A stretch of DNA of 64,000 nt from assembly GCA_938091165.1 (NCBI GenBank), contig CALKNK010000029.1:38628-102627 (forward strand), given 5' to 3'. The DNA is from an uncultured Ilumatobacter sp. Lineage in GTDB: Bacteria > Actinomycetota > Acidimicrobiia > Acidimicrobiales > Ilumatobacteraceae. Positions within the stretch are counted from its first letter, which is position 1; the number at the start of each line of letters is the position of its first letter. The notes below the pieces were generated by a model. It had not been told where the DNA came from, did not search any database, and was given only the letters and a program-made list of their open reading frames with translations. Position numbers and translations under genes: made by a program. Below, one piece after another: positions 18,477 through 28,541 of this stretch.

Positions 18477-19646
18477 ATGCGAGCAGCCAGCGGATGGACC
18501 ACAGTTATCCTCGTCGGGGTCGGGGCCATCGTTGCGCAAGCATTTGGGCGGTTCACCTACAGCGTGCTCCTCCCCGCGATCCGCAATGATCTCGATCACT
18601 CGAACACGGTCGCCGGTCTTCTTGGCACGACCAACGTGCTGGCCTACCTCGTTGGCACGTTCGTCGTTGCCTCGCTCACAACGCGTTACAAGCTCCTGGC
18701 CGTCCTGAGGAGCGGCTTCGTTTTCTCGCTTGCCGGCCTCGCTGGCGCCGCTGTGGCACCGAACGCGCTGGTCCTCGGCATTGCACTGTTCTCAATGGGC
18801 TTCGGTGGCGCGTTGATCTGGGTACCGTCACCGGCAATCGCCGCCCGGGCCGTGGGTGAAAACCGCCGTGGATTTGCGGTAGGGGCTGTGGGTGGCGGGG
18901 TTGGAACCGGGATTGTTATCACCGGCCAGCTCGCCCGCATTGTCCGCGAGCGGTCCGGAGATGAGGCGTGGCGCGACGTGTACCGCATCGATTTCGCGCT
19001 GGGTGTTTTTGCGGTTTTAGTGATCCTGGTATTTCTCCGTCACCGCCAGAGCGCCCCTACCGGCCAAAAAGTTGGCGGCGCCGGTTTTGGATCGCTGAAG
19101 CAGATGCCAGGTTGGGTGCCGATCACGGGGGCCTACGTGGCTTATGGATTCTGCTATTTGATTGCTGTGTCGTTCTTGACCTCACGCCTCGAAGATGACG
19201 CTGGGTACACCGAAAGTCTGGCCTCAACCATGTTCACCCTCGTCGGATTCGGCGCCGTAGCTGGTGGGATCCTCATGGGTATCATCGCCGATCAAATTGG
19301 CGAGCGGATCACGCTGGTCATTGGTTTCTGTGTATTCGCCTCGGCGCTCGTTGGCATTCTGACCGGTGTCGTCGCCGTCGTCGTAGTGGGATCAGTGATC
19401 ATCGGCCTCATGTTTGGTGGTCTGCCGTCCGTAGTGATTGGCTACGTCGTCCGCAACACAACTGCCGATTCATTCGGGCCAAGTTTTGCTGCGGCCACAT
19501 TTGCCTTCGGTATCGCCCAGGTGACGTCGCCGCAGCTCGGTGGCCTGATTGCGGACCTAACGGGGGGGTTTGCGCTCGTCTTCATCGTGGCGATCGCGTT
19601 TGCCCTCTGTGGAGCGGCAATGGCGAGCCGCCTGCCACATCGCTGA
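18477..19646 (+). CDS. MFS transporter, YbfB/YjiJ-like
   Basis: A 389-residue 12-TM major facilitator. GRFTYSVLLPAIRNDL in the first helix is typical of the YbfB/YjiJ group. FVVASLTTRYKLL occupies the motif-A loop, and MGIIADQIGERIT begins the second half. Substrate unknown. It lies 37 bases after the aromatic amino-acid decarboxylase gene on the same strand, so it may carry the amino-acid substrate or amine product; that is inference from position only. Confidence 0.85.
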   Translation: MRAASGWTTVILVGVGAIVAQAFGRFTYSVLLPAIRNDLDHSNTVAGLLGTTNVLAYLVGTFVVASLTTRYKLLAVLRSGFVFSLAGLAGAAVAPNALVLGIALFSMGFGGALIWVPSPAIAARAVGENRRGFAVGAVGGGVGTGIVITGQLARIVRERSGDEAWRDVYRIDFALGVFAVLVILVFLRHRQSAPTGQKVGGAGFGSLKQMPGWVPITGAYVAYGFCYLIAVSFLTSRLEDDAGYTESLASTMFTLVGFGAVAGGILMGIIADQIGERITLVIGFCVFASALVGILTGVVAVVVVGSVIIGLMFGGLPSVVIGYVVRNTTADSFGPSFAAATFAFGIAQVTSPQLGGLIADLTGGFALVFIVAIAFALCGAAMASRLPHR

Positions 19647-19672
19647 GACCACCTACCACGCGACGCTTCGTC

Positions 19673-20335
19673 TTACGGGAGGGTGAGCAGGTCGAACAAC
19701 ATGCGTGCTGTTGCGCCCCACACCGTCTCGTCGTCGAGCTCAAAAAAATGCAGCGGGCGATCCATCGGCAAGTTCCCCCATCGCTCGAGCCGATAGGTGG
19801 CCGGGCGAGTGAGCTCGGCAATCGGTGTCCACATCACACGGTCAGCCTCCATTGTCTGTGGCTCAAGATGCGGACGATGGTCAAACTCAACGTCAAGGCG
19901 CGCGACCACCGGAACGATGTAACTCTTCGACACAATCGTGCTGAGGTGTTCAAGTTCGCCGACGACGGTCGGCAAGTGCGGGTCAAGTCCGACCTCCTCC
20001 TGCGCTTCACGCAGCGCCGTATCAACCGCTGACTCGCCAGGATCGACTCGACCACCGGGAAAGCTGATCTCGCCCTTGTGGTTCTTCATCTCCATCGACC
20101 GCCGAGTCAACAGCACCTCAGCACCATTTGGGCCGTCGGCAAGCAGGAGGAGCACCGCGGACAGCTTTGCGTCAGGAAATGTCGGCAACATCGGGCCTGA
20201 CCGTTCAGGTACACGGCTGAGGAGCTCGTCGGAGGACCAATCGGCGTCAAGCGCCCACGGCGTGTCGAAGTGCTCGGTGTATGACGCCGGGCGCGGGATG
20301 CATTGTGCCCCGCCAGGTCGGCGCTGCATGGTCAT
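19673..20335 (-). CDS. Nudix hydrolase, CoA pyrophosphatase type (NudL-like)
   Basis: A 220-residue Nudix protein with a complete Nudix box from GGRVDPGE (94-101) through REAQEEVG (109-116). LLTRRSMEMKNHKGEISFPGG immediately before it is the extra signature of CoA diphosphatases, which split CoA and acyl-CoA to phosphopantetheine and 3',5'-ADP. Given the acyl-CoA genes nearby, such a role is reasonable. The start is uncertain: ATG 20335 and 20329 are in frame, and the conserved part begins near residue 50. Confidence 0.87.
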   Translation of the reverse strand: MTMQRRPGGAQCIPRPASYTEHFDTPWALDADWSSDELLSRVPERSGPMLPTFPDAKLSAVLLLLADGPNGAEVLLTRRSMEMKNHKGEISFPGGRVDPGESAVDTALREAQEEVGLDPHLPTVVGELEHLSTIVSKSYIVPVVARLDVEFDHRPHLEPQTMEADRVMWTPIAELTRPATYRLERWGNLPMDRPLHFFELDDETVWGATARMLFDLLTLP

Positions 20336-20477
20336 GGCGACGTATGTCTTTCCGCAACCCTGACCGACTCATCCAAGCACTCAACAGTCAGGATAAAGGC
20401 ATCTTCCGCTACCGGACCCGGGCCACAATGGTCTCGGCCCGAGCTGCAGCGAGGAGCACAAAATCCATGGAGCACTA

Positions 20478-20984
20478 CTACTGCCGACCCTTTATCTTTC
20501 CCTGGAATCGTTTAGCGGCGTTTACTCCACCGCCGACGAACCGACCCGCCTTCTTGCCGATCTCTTCGCTCCCGGGCCGTGCCAGACGTGCCCGGCGCTC
20601 CGCTTTTTGCTGTTGCTTGTCCTGCCTCCGCTCGGTCTTCTCAGAGAAGTCTGAGTTGAGCCAGATGAAGAACATGACGAAGGCCATGGCGCCCAGCAGC
20701 AATCGACCAGTACTGTCGACATCGAACGCCGGTTGGAACAGCGCGACAACGAGCAGCAGCATGACGAGCACGTCAAGCCATCGATGCACAGTCCGTCCAA
20801 CCAGCGGAAAGGCGCTAGCTGGCCCTTTGGCAATGGCTGCATTTAACATAATGAGCATCCCCATCACGGCAGGAACCATTGGTTTGGGCGCTTGAAACGA
20901 GGCGGCAATCAGAACGAGACCAATCAAGTACTCAACGATCTGATGCATCCAGAACGGACGCTGTGCCCCCTCAATCGCCACCAC
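20478..20984 (-). CDS. Integral membrane protein with basic C-terminal tail
   Basis: About 168 residues with four probable transmembrane helices in the first 115 residues (for example IVEYLIGLVLIAASF and WLDVLVMLLLVVALF). A highly charged cytoplasmic tail rich in Lys, Arg and Gln follows (EKTERRQDKQQQKAERR). I do not recognise a family. The start is uncertain: adjacent GTG codons at 20984 and 20981, or ATG 20948. It lies downstream of the groEL terminator on the same strand. Confidence 0.6.
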   Translation of the reverse strand: MVAIEGAQRPFWMHQIVEYLIGLVLIAASFQAPKPMVPAVMGMLIMLNAAIAKGPASAFPLVGRTVHRWLDVLVMLLLVVALFQPAFDVDSTGRLLLGAMAFVMFFIWLNSDFSEKTERRQDKQQQKAERRARLARPGSEEIGKKAGRFVGGGVNAAKRFQGKIKGRQ

Positions 20985-21056
20985 TGAACTGAGCGTAGCG
21001 AACGAACCAGCGCAAGCCGCTGGACCAGACCACAACCTAACGATCGGTGAAAACGA

Positions 21057-21097
21057 GTCCAGCCCCAGAATCGCTGGATGCGATTCCGGGGCTGGAC
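21057..21097 (-). terminator. Intrinsic terminator after groEL
   Basis: GTCCAGCCCC (21057-21066) pairs with GGGGCTGGAC (21088-21097). The stem continues inward through GAATCG/CGATTC past one mismatch. Read on the minus strand it ends in a TCGTTTTC tract. It begins about 75 bases after the groEL stop, so it is the probable end of the groESL transcript. Confidence 0.75.
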
Positions 21098-21171
21098 TGA
21101 GATTCGGAACGACAAGGTCATTCCAACCTGACGAAGTCAGGGGCTGACACGACAGCGTCGTGTCAAGGGGC

Positions 21172-22812
<1,641 letters not shown>

Positions 22813-22857
22813 GTTGTGGTTACTTTCTTTTCAGAGTTCCGGTTCAAAGTCAGCTGT

Positions 22858-23148
22858 TCAGCTGACGATCGCAAGGACGTCGCGGCTGTTGAGGACGAGC
22901 AAGTCTTCGCCGCCCGAGGAAACCTCGGTGCCGCCGTACTTGCTGTAGAGGACGGTGTCGCCGACGTTGATGCCGACTTCAATCAGGTCGCCAGTGGTCT
23001 CGGAGCGTTTGCCCGGACCGACAGCGAGCACTTCGCCCTGCTGCGGCTTTTCCTTGGCGGTGTCGGGGATGACGAGACCAGATGCGGTCTGAGTCTCGGG
23101 CTCGTTCGGACGGACCACGAGGCGGTCGTCCAGCGGCTTCAGGTTCAT
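22858..23148 (-). CDS. groES: 10 kDa co-chaperonin GroES
   Basis: A 96-residue co-chaperonin that caps the GroEL ring. It has LKPLDDRLVVRP at the start, the mobile loop ETQTASGLVIPDTAKEKP (the hydrophobic GLVIP contacts GroEL) and YSKYGGTEV near the C-terminus. ATG 23148 has GGAGG seven bases upstream, so the longer frame is rejected. It is followed by groEL after 45 bases and preceded by a promoter with a CIRCE operator. Confidence 0.97.
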   Translation of the reverse strand: MNLKPLDDRLVVRPNEPETQTASGLVIPDTAKEKPQQGEVLAVGPGKRSETTGDLIEVGINVGDTVLYSKYGGTEVSSGGEDLLVLNSRDVLAIVS

Positions 23149-23213
23149 GGTGTTGGCCTCCAATGGCACGTTCACATGTTGGATTGACAGGAGCTTCCGG
23201 GGTGATAGTGCGA

Positions 23214-23240
23214 TTGGCACTCCCCATCTGCGACTGCTAA
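23214..23240. promoter_or_regulatory. CIRCE operator (HrcA-binding site) of groESL
   Basis: Two nine-base arms, TTGGCACTC (23214-23222) and GACTGCTAA (23232-23240), are separated by exactly nine bases. Each differs by one base from the CIRCE consensus TTAGCACTC-N9-GAGTGCTAA. The site lies about 65 bases upstream of groES and just downstream of the -10 box, so the repressor HrcA should control groESL by blocking initiation. hrcA itself is not in this window. Confidence 0.88.
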
Positions 23241-23268
23241 GGCTAAGGAGTCAAACGGCGGTTGGCAA
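23240..23268 (-). promoter_or_regulatory. groESL sigma-70-type promoter
   Basis: On the minus strand, TTGCCA (-35, plus positions 23263-23268) is followed after 17 bases by TAGCCT (-10, 23240-23245). The -10 box abuts the CIRCE operator, consistent with HrcA repression of a housekeeping promoter. Confidence 0.6.
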
Positions 23269-23337
23269 CCGAGGGCCGAGAGTGCCAGCTCATCGGTCTG
23301 GCGTCGACGATCGGGCCGGTCTTAAAGATCGATCTGC

Positions 23338-23946
23338 TCAAGTTGATGCGACATCGCGCAGCAACTTGAGGGTCTCGGCGAGAGGGAGGCCAATCACGTT
23401 GGTGACACTTCCGACGACTCGTTCAACGAAGCCCGCTGCTGCACCCTGAATGCCATAACCGCCAGCCTTGTCCTCCCATTCGTTGTTGGTTTGACCCGTC
23501 GCGAGATACCAGTCGATTGCTCTGGCGTTGAGGTCAGCGAAGGTCACCCTGGTGGTCACGAGGATCGAGTTGGCACGGCGAACGCCGGTCGACGGCACCG
23601 AGACCGTTACGCCGGTGTGAACTAGATGGTCGCGACCTGACAGCATTCGCAACATCCGGTAGGCATCATCAACATCGAGCGGCTTCTCCAGAATCGCACC
23701 TTCCACCTCGACTGTCGTATCAGCAGCAAGCACGATATCTGCGCTGCTGGCGAGTGGCGATTCCATTGCTGCGGCAGCTTTTTCGATCGAAAGACGGCGC
23801 ACGTAGGCCGCAGGAAGTTCTTCAGGCAGTGGTGTTTCGTCGATATCCGCAGGCCGCACATCGAACTGCAACCCAGCGCTTGACAGCAGCTCGCGCCGAC
23901 GCGGCGACCCTGAGGCGAGGACCAGCGGCGATGACAGGGCGATCAC
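23338..23946 (-). CDS. maf: Maf-like nucleoside triphosphate pyrophosphatase
   Basis: A 202-residue Maf/Ham1-fold enzyme that hydrolyses non-canonical or excess dTTP/UTP/CTP-type nucleotides and is tied to division arrest in Bacillus. LVLASGSPRRRELL is the N-terminal substrate loop. The acidic site lies in LAADTTVEVEG, and DKAGGYGIQGAAAGFVERVVGSVTNVIGLPL is the hallmark C-terminal block. GTG 23946 lies one base after the dus stop, indicating translational coupling, and gives the family length. Confidence 0.9.
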   Translation of the reverse strand: MIALSSPLVLASGSPRRRELLSSAGLQFDVRPADIDETPLPEELPAAYVRRLSIEKAAAAMESPLASSADIVLAADTTVEVEGAILEKPLDVDDAYRMLRMLSGRDHLVHTGVTVSVPSTGVRRANSILVTTRVTFADLNARAIDWYLATGQTNNEWEDKAGGYGIQGAAAGFVERVVGSVTNVIGLPLAETLKLLRDVAST

Positions 23947-23947
23947 C

Positions 23948-25093
23948 TCAGCCACCAGACAAGGCCATGACATTGCCGTCGTCAGGAACGGTGACGTCGG
24001 TGTCGAGCGTCTTACGGGCATTGGTGTCGAGCCAGCCTGCAGGAACAGCGACCTTGATCGGCCCGTTGGTGTGACCGCGTTTAATACGCTCGCCACCTTC
24101 GACGATCTCAGCTGCCGGATCGAGCGTGGCGATGATGTCGTCGAGTTCTGCGAGCGAGCTGTTCGTCGAGAGACGACGGCGCACCTCCGGTCCGACCGGG
24201 TAGCCACTCATGTACCAGTTGGCATGTTTGCGGAAGTCGCGCATGGCGTGATCTTCGCCCATGTGAGCGGCGAGCAGCTTGGCGTGTTCGGCCATCACCT
24301 CACACACCTCACGCAGCGTTCGACTCGGGCGCACCGGTCGCCCCGACATCGCATCGACAAGGTCGCCAAACAACCACGGCCGCCCGAGACAGCCGCGACC
24401 TATGACCACACCGTCACAGCCGGTTTCGTCCATCATGCGCACCGCGTCGTGCGCTTCCCAGATGTCGCCGTTGCCGAGTACGGGGATCGAACCAACCGCC
24501 TGTTTCAACTCAGCAATCGCTTCCCACCGCGCCTCACCGGAGTAGTGCTGTTGCACGGTGCGGGCATGCAACGCGACCGAGGCCACCCCTTCTTCAGCAC
24601 AGATCTGCCCGGTACGGACGTGCATCAGCCAGTCATCGAAGAGACCCATCCGGAATTTGGTGGTGACCGGGATGCCGTACGGGGTAGCACTTTTCACCGC
24701 TGCGCGGACAATCGAGCGGAGCAACTCGGGTCGAGCCGGCACTGCCGCACCGCCACCTTGGCGGGTGACCTTGGCGGCAGGGCATCCGAAGTTGATGTCG
24801 ATGTGGTCAACGCGCCCACCGTCACAGAGGATATGGACGGCCTTCCCCATGATCTCGGGATCCGAGCCGTAGAGCTGCTGGCTGCGTGGTTGCTCGCCGG
24901 GACCGAAGCTGATCATCCGTTCCGTCTTGGCGTTCTTATGGACGACTGGCGTCGCCATCGCCATTTCGTTGACGTAGACGAGTCCGGGCGCAAATTTGCG
25001 GCACATCTCGCGAAACGGCGCGTTGGTAACACCCGCCATCGGAGCGAGAACCACGGGAGCCGACAGCTCATGGGCACCAATCGCAAACGTCAT
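23948..25093 (-). CDS. dusB: tRNA-dihydrouridine synthase
   Basis: A 381-residue FMN enzyme that reduces uridine to dihydrouridine in tRNA D-loops. Signature pieces are LAPMAGVTNAPFR (16-28), QLYGSDP, and the catalytic Cys104 in DINFGCPAAKVTRQGGGAA. LHARTVQQHYSGEARW contains the RNA-binding/FMN segment, and NGDIW and GRGCLGRPWLF complete the FMN site. The C-terminal helical domain FRKHANWYMSGYP follows. It is slightly longer than average. The naming as dusB rather than another Dus subtype is by overall pattern. Confidence 0.9.
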   Translation of the reverse strand: MTFAIGAHELSAPVVLAPMAGVTNAPFREMCRKFAPGLVYVNEMAMATPVVHKNAKTERMISFGPGEQPRSQQLYGSDPEIMGKAVHILCDGGRVDHIDINFGCPAAKVTRQGGGAAVPARPELLRSIVRAAVKSATPYGIPVTTKFRMGLFDDWLMHVRTGQICAEEGVASVALHARTVQQHYSGEARWEAIAELKQAVGSIPVLGNGDIWEAHDAVRMMDETGCDGVVIGRGCLGRPWLFGDLVDAMSGRPVRPSRTLREVCEVMAEHAKLLAAHMGEDHAMRDFRKHANWYMSGYPVGPEVRRRLSTNSSLAELDDIIATLDPAAEIVEGGERIKRGHTNGPIKVAVPAGWLDTNARKTLDTDVTVPDDGNVMALSGG

Positions 25094-25277
25094 TACCCGA
25101 AACGGTATACGCCTCGGTGCTACAGGACTCAGGCCTTAACGGATAAATAAACCGGTGCACGGAGAAACAACACCTGGAGACCGTCCATTCGAGTTTTTTG
25201 GGCGAGTCCATAACGAAGTACTTCTGACGCGGGCCTCCATATCGACACAGCCGGGCAGCGGGAGCACTGTCCGCCGG

Positions 25278-25766
25278 TCAGAGCAGTTCAGCGACAGCTC
25301 GAGCCAAGAGATCGGCGTCGACGTCGATGGCGAGCCAGAGAGGGGGAATGGCGCCAGGGTCATCGACTGCGGCGTTCACTTCGTCGGGCGACGTCGTGGC
25401 GATAACGAGGTGGCCGTGTTCGGCGACTTCGCTGAGCACTCGGACCTGCGCCGGAAGGACAAACGAAATGCCGAAGGTGCACCGCACAGGTGAGGTCACC
25501 ATGATGGCAAGCACGAAGAGGTGCGTCGCCTCCTCGGTGACCTGCTCGGGCGCCAACGCCAAAGCTGCCGCTTCTGTGCGGATATCACCAACCCCTTCGA
25601 CCGCATGCACTCGAGCGAGGTCGGTGATGGCCTCGTCACCCGGACCGACATCGATCACGGCGGTCGGCCAGTAGCCACCGTCAGCATCGAGGGTCATACC
25701 GATGTCGGCAACGGCAAAAACCGGCGCATCAGCCGGCCCGACTTGATCGGTATCGGACTCAGTCAA
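25278..25766 (-). CDS. Hypothetical protein in the tsaD-dus interval
   Basis: An acidic soluble protein of about 162 residues; the central part DADGGYWPTAVIDVGPGDEAITDLARVHAVEGVGDIRTEA is the best-defined. I do not recognise a domain. The predicted TTG start (25766) overlaps the tsaD stop by eight bases, which suggests coupling. A later ATG near residue 24 is possible. It has normal codon use for the region. A 184-base gap, in which I see nothing definite, follows before dusB. Confidence 0.55.
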   Translation of the reverse strand: MTESDTDQVGPADAPVFAVADIGMTLDADGGYWPTAVIDVGPGDEAITDLARVHAVEGVGDIRTEAAALALAPEQVTEEATHLFVLAIMVTSPVRCTFGISFVLPAQVRVLSEVAEHGHLVIATTSPDEVNAAVDDPGAIPPLWLAIDVDADLLARAVAELL

Positions 25767-26799
25767 TGAAGGGCAACTTTAGATTGGGAGTGGCGCCAAC
25801 AGACAGCGGCGTTGGGCCGTCGGAGTGCAACCGATGCCAACCCGCCGCTGCGATCATCGCTGCGTTGTCGGTACACATTGCCCGGCTCGGAAGGAACCCT
25901 TGAATGCCATCGCGAGCACAACCTTCGAGGATTTCCTCGCGGAGGAGCGAGTTCGCTGCAACACCACCGCCGAGCACGATGCTGGTGGCCCCCGTCGCCT
26001 TGGCCGCGGCACGCGACTTTGCAACCAGCACGTCGACCACGGCGGCTTGGAATGACGCTGCGACGTCAGCTGAGCTCACGTCGGGATGCTTTCGGACGTA
26101 ATTCATCACTGATGTTTTCAATCCACTGAAGGAGAAGTTGTAGCTGTCGTCCATCAGGGCTCGCGGGAACTTGATCGCATCAGGATCACCGAGGAGCGCT
26201 GCTTCGTCAATCGCCGGTCCGCCTGGATAGCCGAGGTCGAGGAAACGGGCAACCTTGTCGAACGCTTCGCCTGCCGCATCGTCGATGGTCTGCCCGAGCA
26301 GCCGATAGCGGCCGTGGTCCTGCATCTCGACCAACATGGTGTGCCCACCGGAGACGAGCAGCACGACGAGTGGGAACTCGAGCGTGGGATCCTCCAGCGA
26401 TGCGGCGTACAGATGCGCCTCCATGTGGTTGACGCCGATGAACGGCACGCCCCAGGCCAGCGCAAGGGACTTCGCCGCCGACACTCCAACGAGCAGCGCA
26501 CCGATCAAGCCGGGCCCCACGGTGCATGCAATCGCATCGATGCGCGAGTCCTCGACCCCCGACTCGACGATCGCTCGAGCGATCACCGGGTTGAGCACAT
26601 CGAGGTGCGCACGCGACGCTATCTCGGGGACCACGCCACCGAACTCGGCATGCAGATCCACCTGGGTCGACACCACACTCGAAACGACGTCGTACCCGCC
26701 CATCACGAGCGCAGCTGCGGTCTCGTCGCAACTGGTCTCGATGCCCAAGATGAGGGTGGACTCGTCGATCGTTAGGTCGTCAATCACCGGCGCTGTCAT
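25759..26799 (-). CDS. tsaD: tRNA threonylcarbamoyladenosine synthase subunit TsaD
   Basis: A 346-residue Kae1/YgjD ASKHA protein that transfers the threonylcarbamoyl group to A37 of ANN-decoding tRNAs together with TsaB and TsaE. It has LILGIETSCDETAAA, the metal-binding HMEAH motif (VNHMEAHLYA), VSGGHTMLV, DDAAGEAFDKVAR, FSFSGLKTSV, and LGGGVAANSLLR near the nucleotide site. ATG 26799 has GAGAGG upstream and overlaps the rimI end by 20 bases. Confidence 0.95.
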   Translation of the reverse strand: MTAPVIDDLTIDESTLILGIETSCDETAAALVMGGYDVVSSVVSTQVDLHAEFGGVVPEIASRAHLDVLNPVIARAIVESGVEDSRIDAIACTVGPGLIGALLVGVSAAKSLALAWGVPFIGVNHMEAHLYAASLEDPTLEFPLVVLLVSGGHTMLVEMQDHGRYRLLGQTIDDAAGEAFDKVARFLDLGYPGGPAIDEAALLGDPDAIKFPRALMDDSYNFSFSGLKTSVMNYVRKHPDVSSADVAASFQAAVVDVLVAKSRAAAKATGATSIVLGGGVAANSLLREEILEGCARDGIQGFLPSRAMCTDNAAMIAAAGWHRLHSDGPTPLSVGATPNLKLPFID

Positions 26800-27337
26800 G
26801 GCTGGCCTCTCGAATCGTGTTGAGCCGGGTGCGATAGTCATCGCCCGGGATGTCGTGACACCACATCACGATCGCGTCTTCGACGTTGTCGTAGTAGCGC
26901 TGGCGCACGCCAGCAGACTCGAAGCCAAATTCCTCGTACAGCCGCTGGGCGCCGTAACTCGACAGACGCACCTCCAGCGTCCACGCGACGCAGCCGCGCT
27001 CCACGGCGACCTCAGCCAAATGCAGCATCAGCGCTCGGGCGACTCCTTGACGGCGAGCGTCAGGATCGACGGCAACGTTGGTGACGTGCGCCTCGTCGAC
27101 GGCAAACCACAGCCCGGCATAACCAACGATGTTGCCGTCTTGGCGTGCCACCACGTAGTGGCGGGTACCGGACCGCATCTGGTCGATCTCACTGACGAAC
27201 ACGTTGTGCGACCATCCCACCGGATAGGCCGCGGCCTCGATGTCGAGAATGCCATGGCGCAGATCGCGCTTACGCAACGGTGCGATCGAGAAACCTTTCT
27301 CGTGCTCGCGGCCGAGCAACCGCTCGAGGACGCTCAT
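26780..27337 (-). CDS. rimI: Ribosomal-protein-alanine N-acetyltransferase RimI-like
   Basis: A 185-residue GNAT acetyltransferase. The acetyl-CoA pyrophosphate loop is RRQGVA (95-100), preceded by VTNVAVDPDA on strand beta4, and LEVRLSSYGAQRLYEEFGFESAGVRQRYY is the typical RimI C-terminal half. RimI acetylates the N-terminus of S18, and actinobacterial relatives have a broader range. The first 12 residues are an unusual extension. ATG 27337 overlaps the tsaB stop (ATGA), as expected in the tsaE-tsaB-rimI-tsaD operon. Confidence 0.9.
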   Translation of the reverse strand: MSVLERLLGREHEKGFSIAPLRKRDLRHGILDIEAAAYPVGWSHNVFVSEIDQMRSGTRHYVVARQDGNIVGYAGLWFAVDEAHVTNVAVDPDARRQGVARALMLHLAEVAVERGCVAWTLEVRLSSYGAQRLYEEFGFESAGVRQRYYDNVEDAIVMWCHDIPGDDYRTRLNTIREASHDSAGD

Positions 27338-28029
27338 GTGCGCGCCGCCCGGGTCGACCAGTTGATCTGAGCATCCGGCGCCCGGAGGTAGACCGGCTCG
27401 ATTTCACGCGGGTTGACCCACTCTTCACGCAGTGCCCGGGCGTGCGCGAGCTGCACGAGCGGCGCCGCCGATGGGTGGGCGTCACCACCGATCTCGCAGT
27501 GGAAACCTTCGAGAATTTCGTCGCGGTACCGAACCGCACCGTCGCCGACCAACAGGACGTCCTGACTGCGGGCCATCAGGTCGGCAACCAGGTCCTCGAC
27601 CGGACCGACCGCCGGCTCGGCAACCTGCTGCACACCGCCGGGCACTTGGCGATACATGGCATAGAACACCTCGCCCTTGCGGGCGTCGATGACCGGCACG
27701 ATCACACGATTGGTTTGCCGACACGGGAAGGCGAGCAGATCCAGAGAGGTGATGCCGATCATCGGGATGCGCAAAGCCTGCGCAATCGCCTTGGCCGACG
27801 CCAGCCCAACACGCATGCCCGTGAAGAGCCCCGGCCCCACATCCACCGCGACGACGCTGATCTCATCCAACTCGATGCCGGACTGTGTGCACACGAATTC
27901 GATTGCCGGCACCAAGGTCTCGGCATGTCGCCGACCCTTCGTGACCTCGAACAGACCAATCACACCTTCGTGCCCGCCGATCGACACGCTGACGCGCTCC
28001 GTGGCGGTTTCGATACCCAAGATCAACAT
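27334..28029 (-). CDS. tsaB: tRNA threonylcarbamoyladenosine protein TsaB
   Basis: A 231-residue TsaB (YeaZ), the inactive Kae1-like partner that scaffolds TsaD in t6A synthesis. It has MLILGIETATERVSVSI at the start, the central block VDVGPGLFTGMRVGLASAKAIAQAL, and IPVIDARKGEVFYAMY-like spacing in VPVIDARKGEVFYAMY. ATG 28029 overlaps the tsaE stop by seven bases; the longer frame would enter tsaE. Confidence 0.93.
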   Translation of the reverse strand: MLILGIETATERVSVSIGGHEGVIGLFEVTKGRRHAETLVPAIEFVCTQSGIELDEISVVAVDVGPGLFTGMRVGLASAKAIAQALRIPMIGITSLDLLAFPCRQTNRVIVPVIDARKGEVFYAMYRQVPGGVQQVAEPAVGPVEDLVADLMARSQDVLLVGDGAVRYRDEILEGFHCEIGGDAHPSAAPLVQLAHARALREEWVNPREIEPVYLRAPDAQINWSTRAART

Positions 28030-28541
28030 GTGAATTCCGCCAGTCGGTTGCGTAACGAGTTCCAACGGGGGGCCCACGTCGAGCCAGTGCCAGTCACATC
28101 GATCAGTCGGCCGCGGTCGAGTGTCAGTTCGTCGGTCTCGTCGTCGGGGTCCTGATCGAGATGGATGGTGAGGTGATCTCCGAAGACCCCCTCGACCACG
28201 TCACCCCATTCCACCAGCACCACGCCACTAAATTCTGCGAGCTCACCGAGCGCAAGATCCGCAACCTCTGAGGTGCGGTCGAGCCGATACAGGTCTGCGT
28301 GATGCATCGTGCGGATACCGCGCACCGCGGCATTGAGGTCGTAGCTGTGCACGAGCGTGAACGTTGGCGACGTGATCGGCTCTCCGATTCCGAATGCGGC
28401 GCCAAAGCCCTGAGCGAACGCCGTCTTGCCCGCACCCATTTCGCCAGCGAGCACGATCACGTCACCGGAGCGCGACACAGCGGCGACGGCGGCGGCCACA
28501 GCATGGGTGTCGGCAATCGACGATGCTCGAAGGTGCAACAT
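28023..28541 (-). CDS. tsaE: tRNA threonylcarbamoyladenosine ATPase TsaE
   Basis: A 172-residue P-loop ATPase that supports turnover of the TsaBD complex. It has Walker A GEMGAGKT (33-40), SPTFTLVHSY after it, HADLYRL and LVEWGD (Walker-B-like). The C-terminal stretch after about residue 130 is a little longer than usual. Its ATG overlaps the alr stop as TGATG, a classic coupling arrangement. Confidence 0.93.
   Translation of the reverse strand: MLHLRASSIADTHAVAAAVAAVSRSGDVIVLAGEMGAGKTAFAQGFGAAFGIGEPITSPTFTLVHSYDLNAAVRGIRTMHHADLYRLDRTSEVADLALGELAEFSGVVLVEWGDVVEGVFGDHLTIHLDQDPDDETDELTLDRGRLIDVTGTGSTWAPRWNSLRNRLAEFTC

Noticed and set aside
24071..25150. A 359-codon plus-strand open frame
   Set aside because: It is entirely antisense to dusB, which has complete catalytic motifs; composition is that of a shadow frame.
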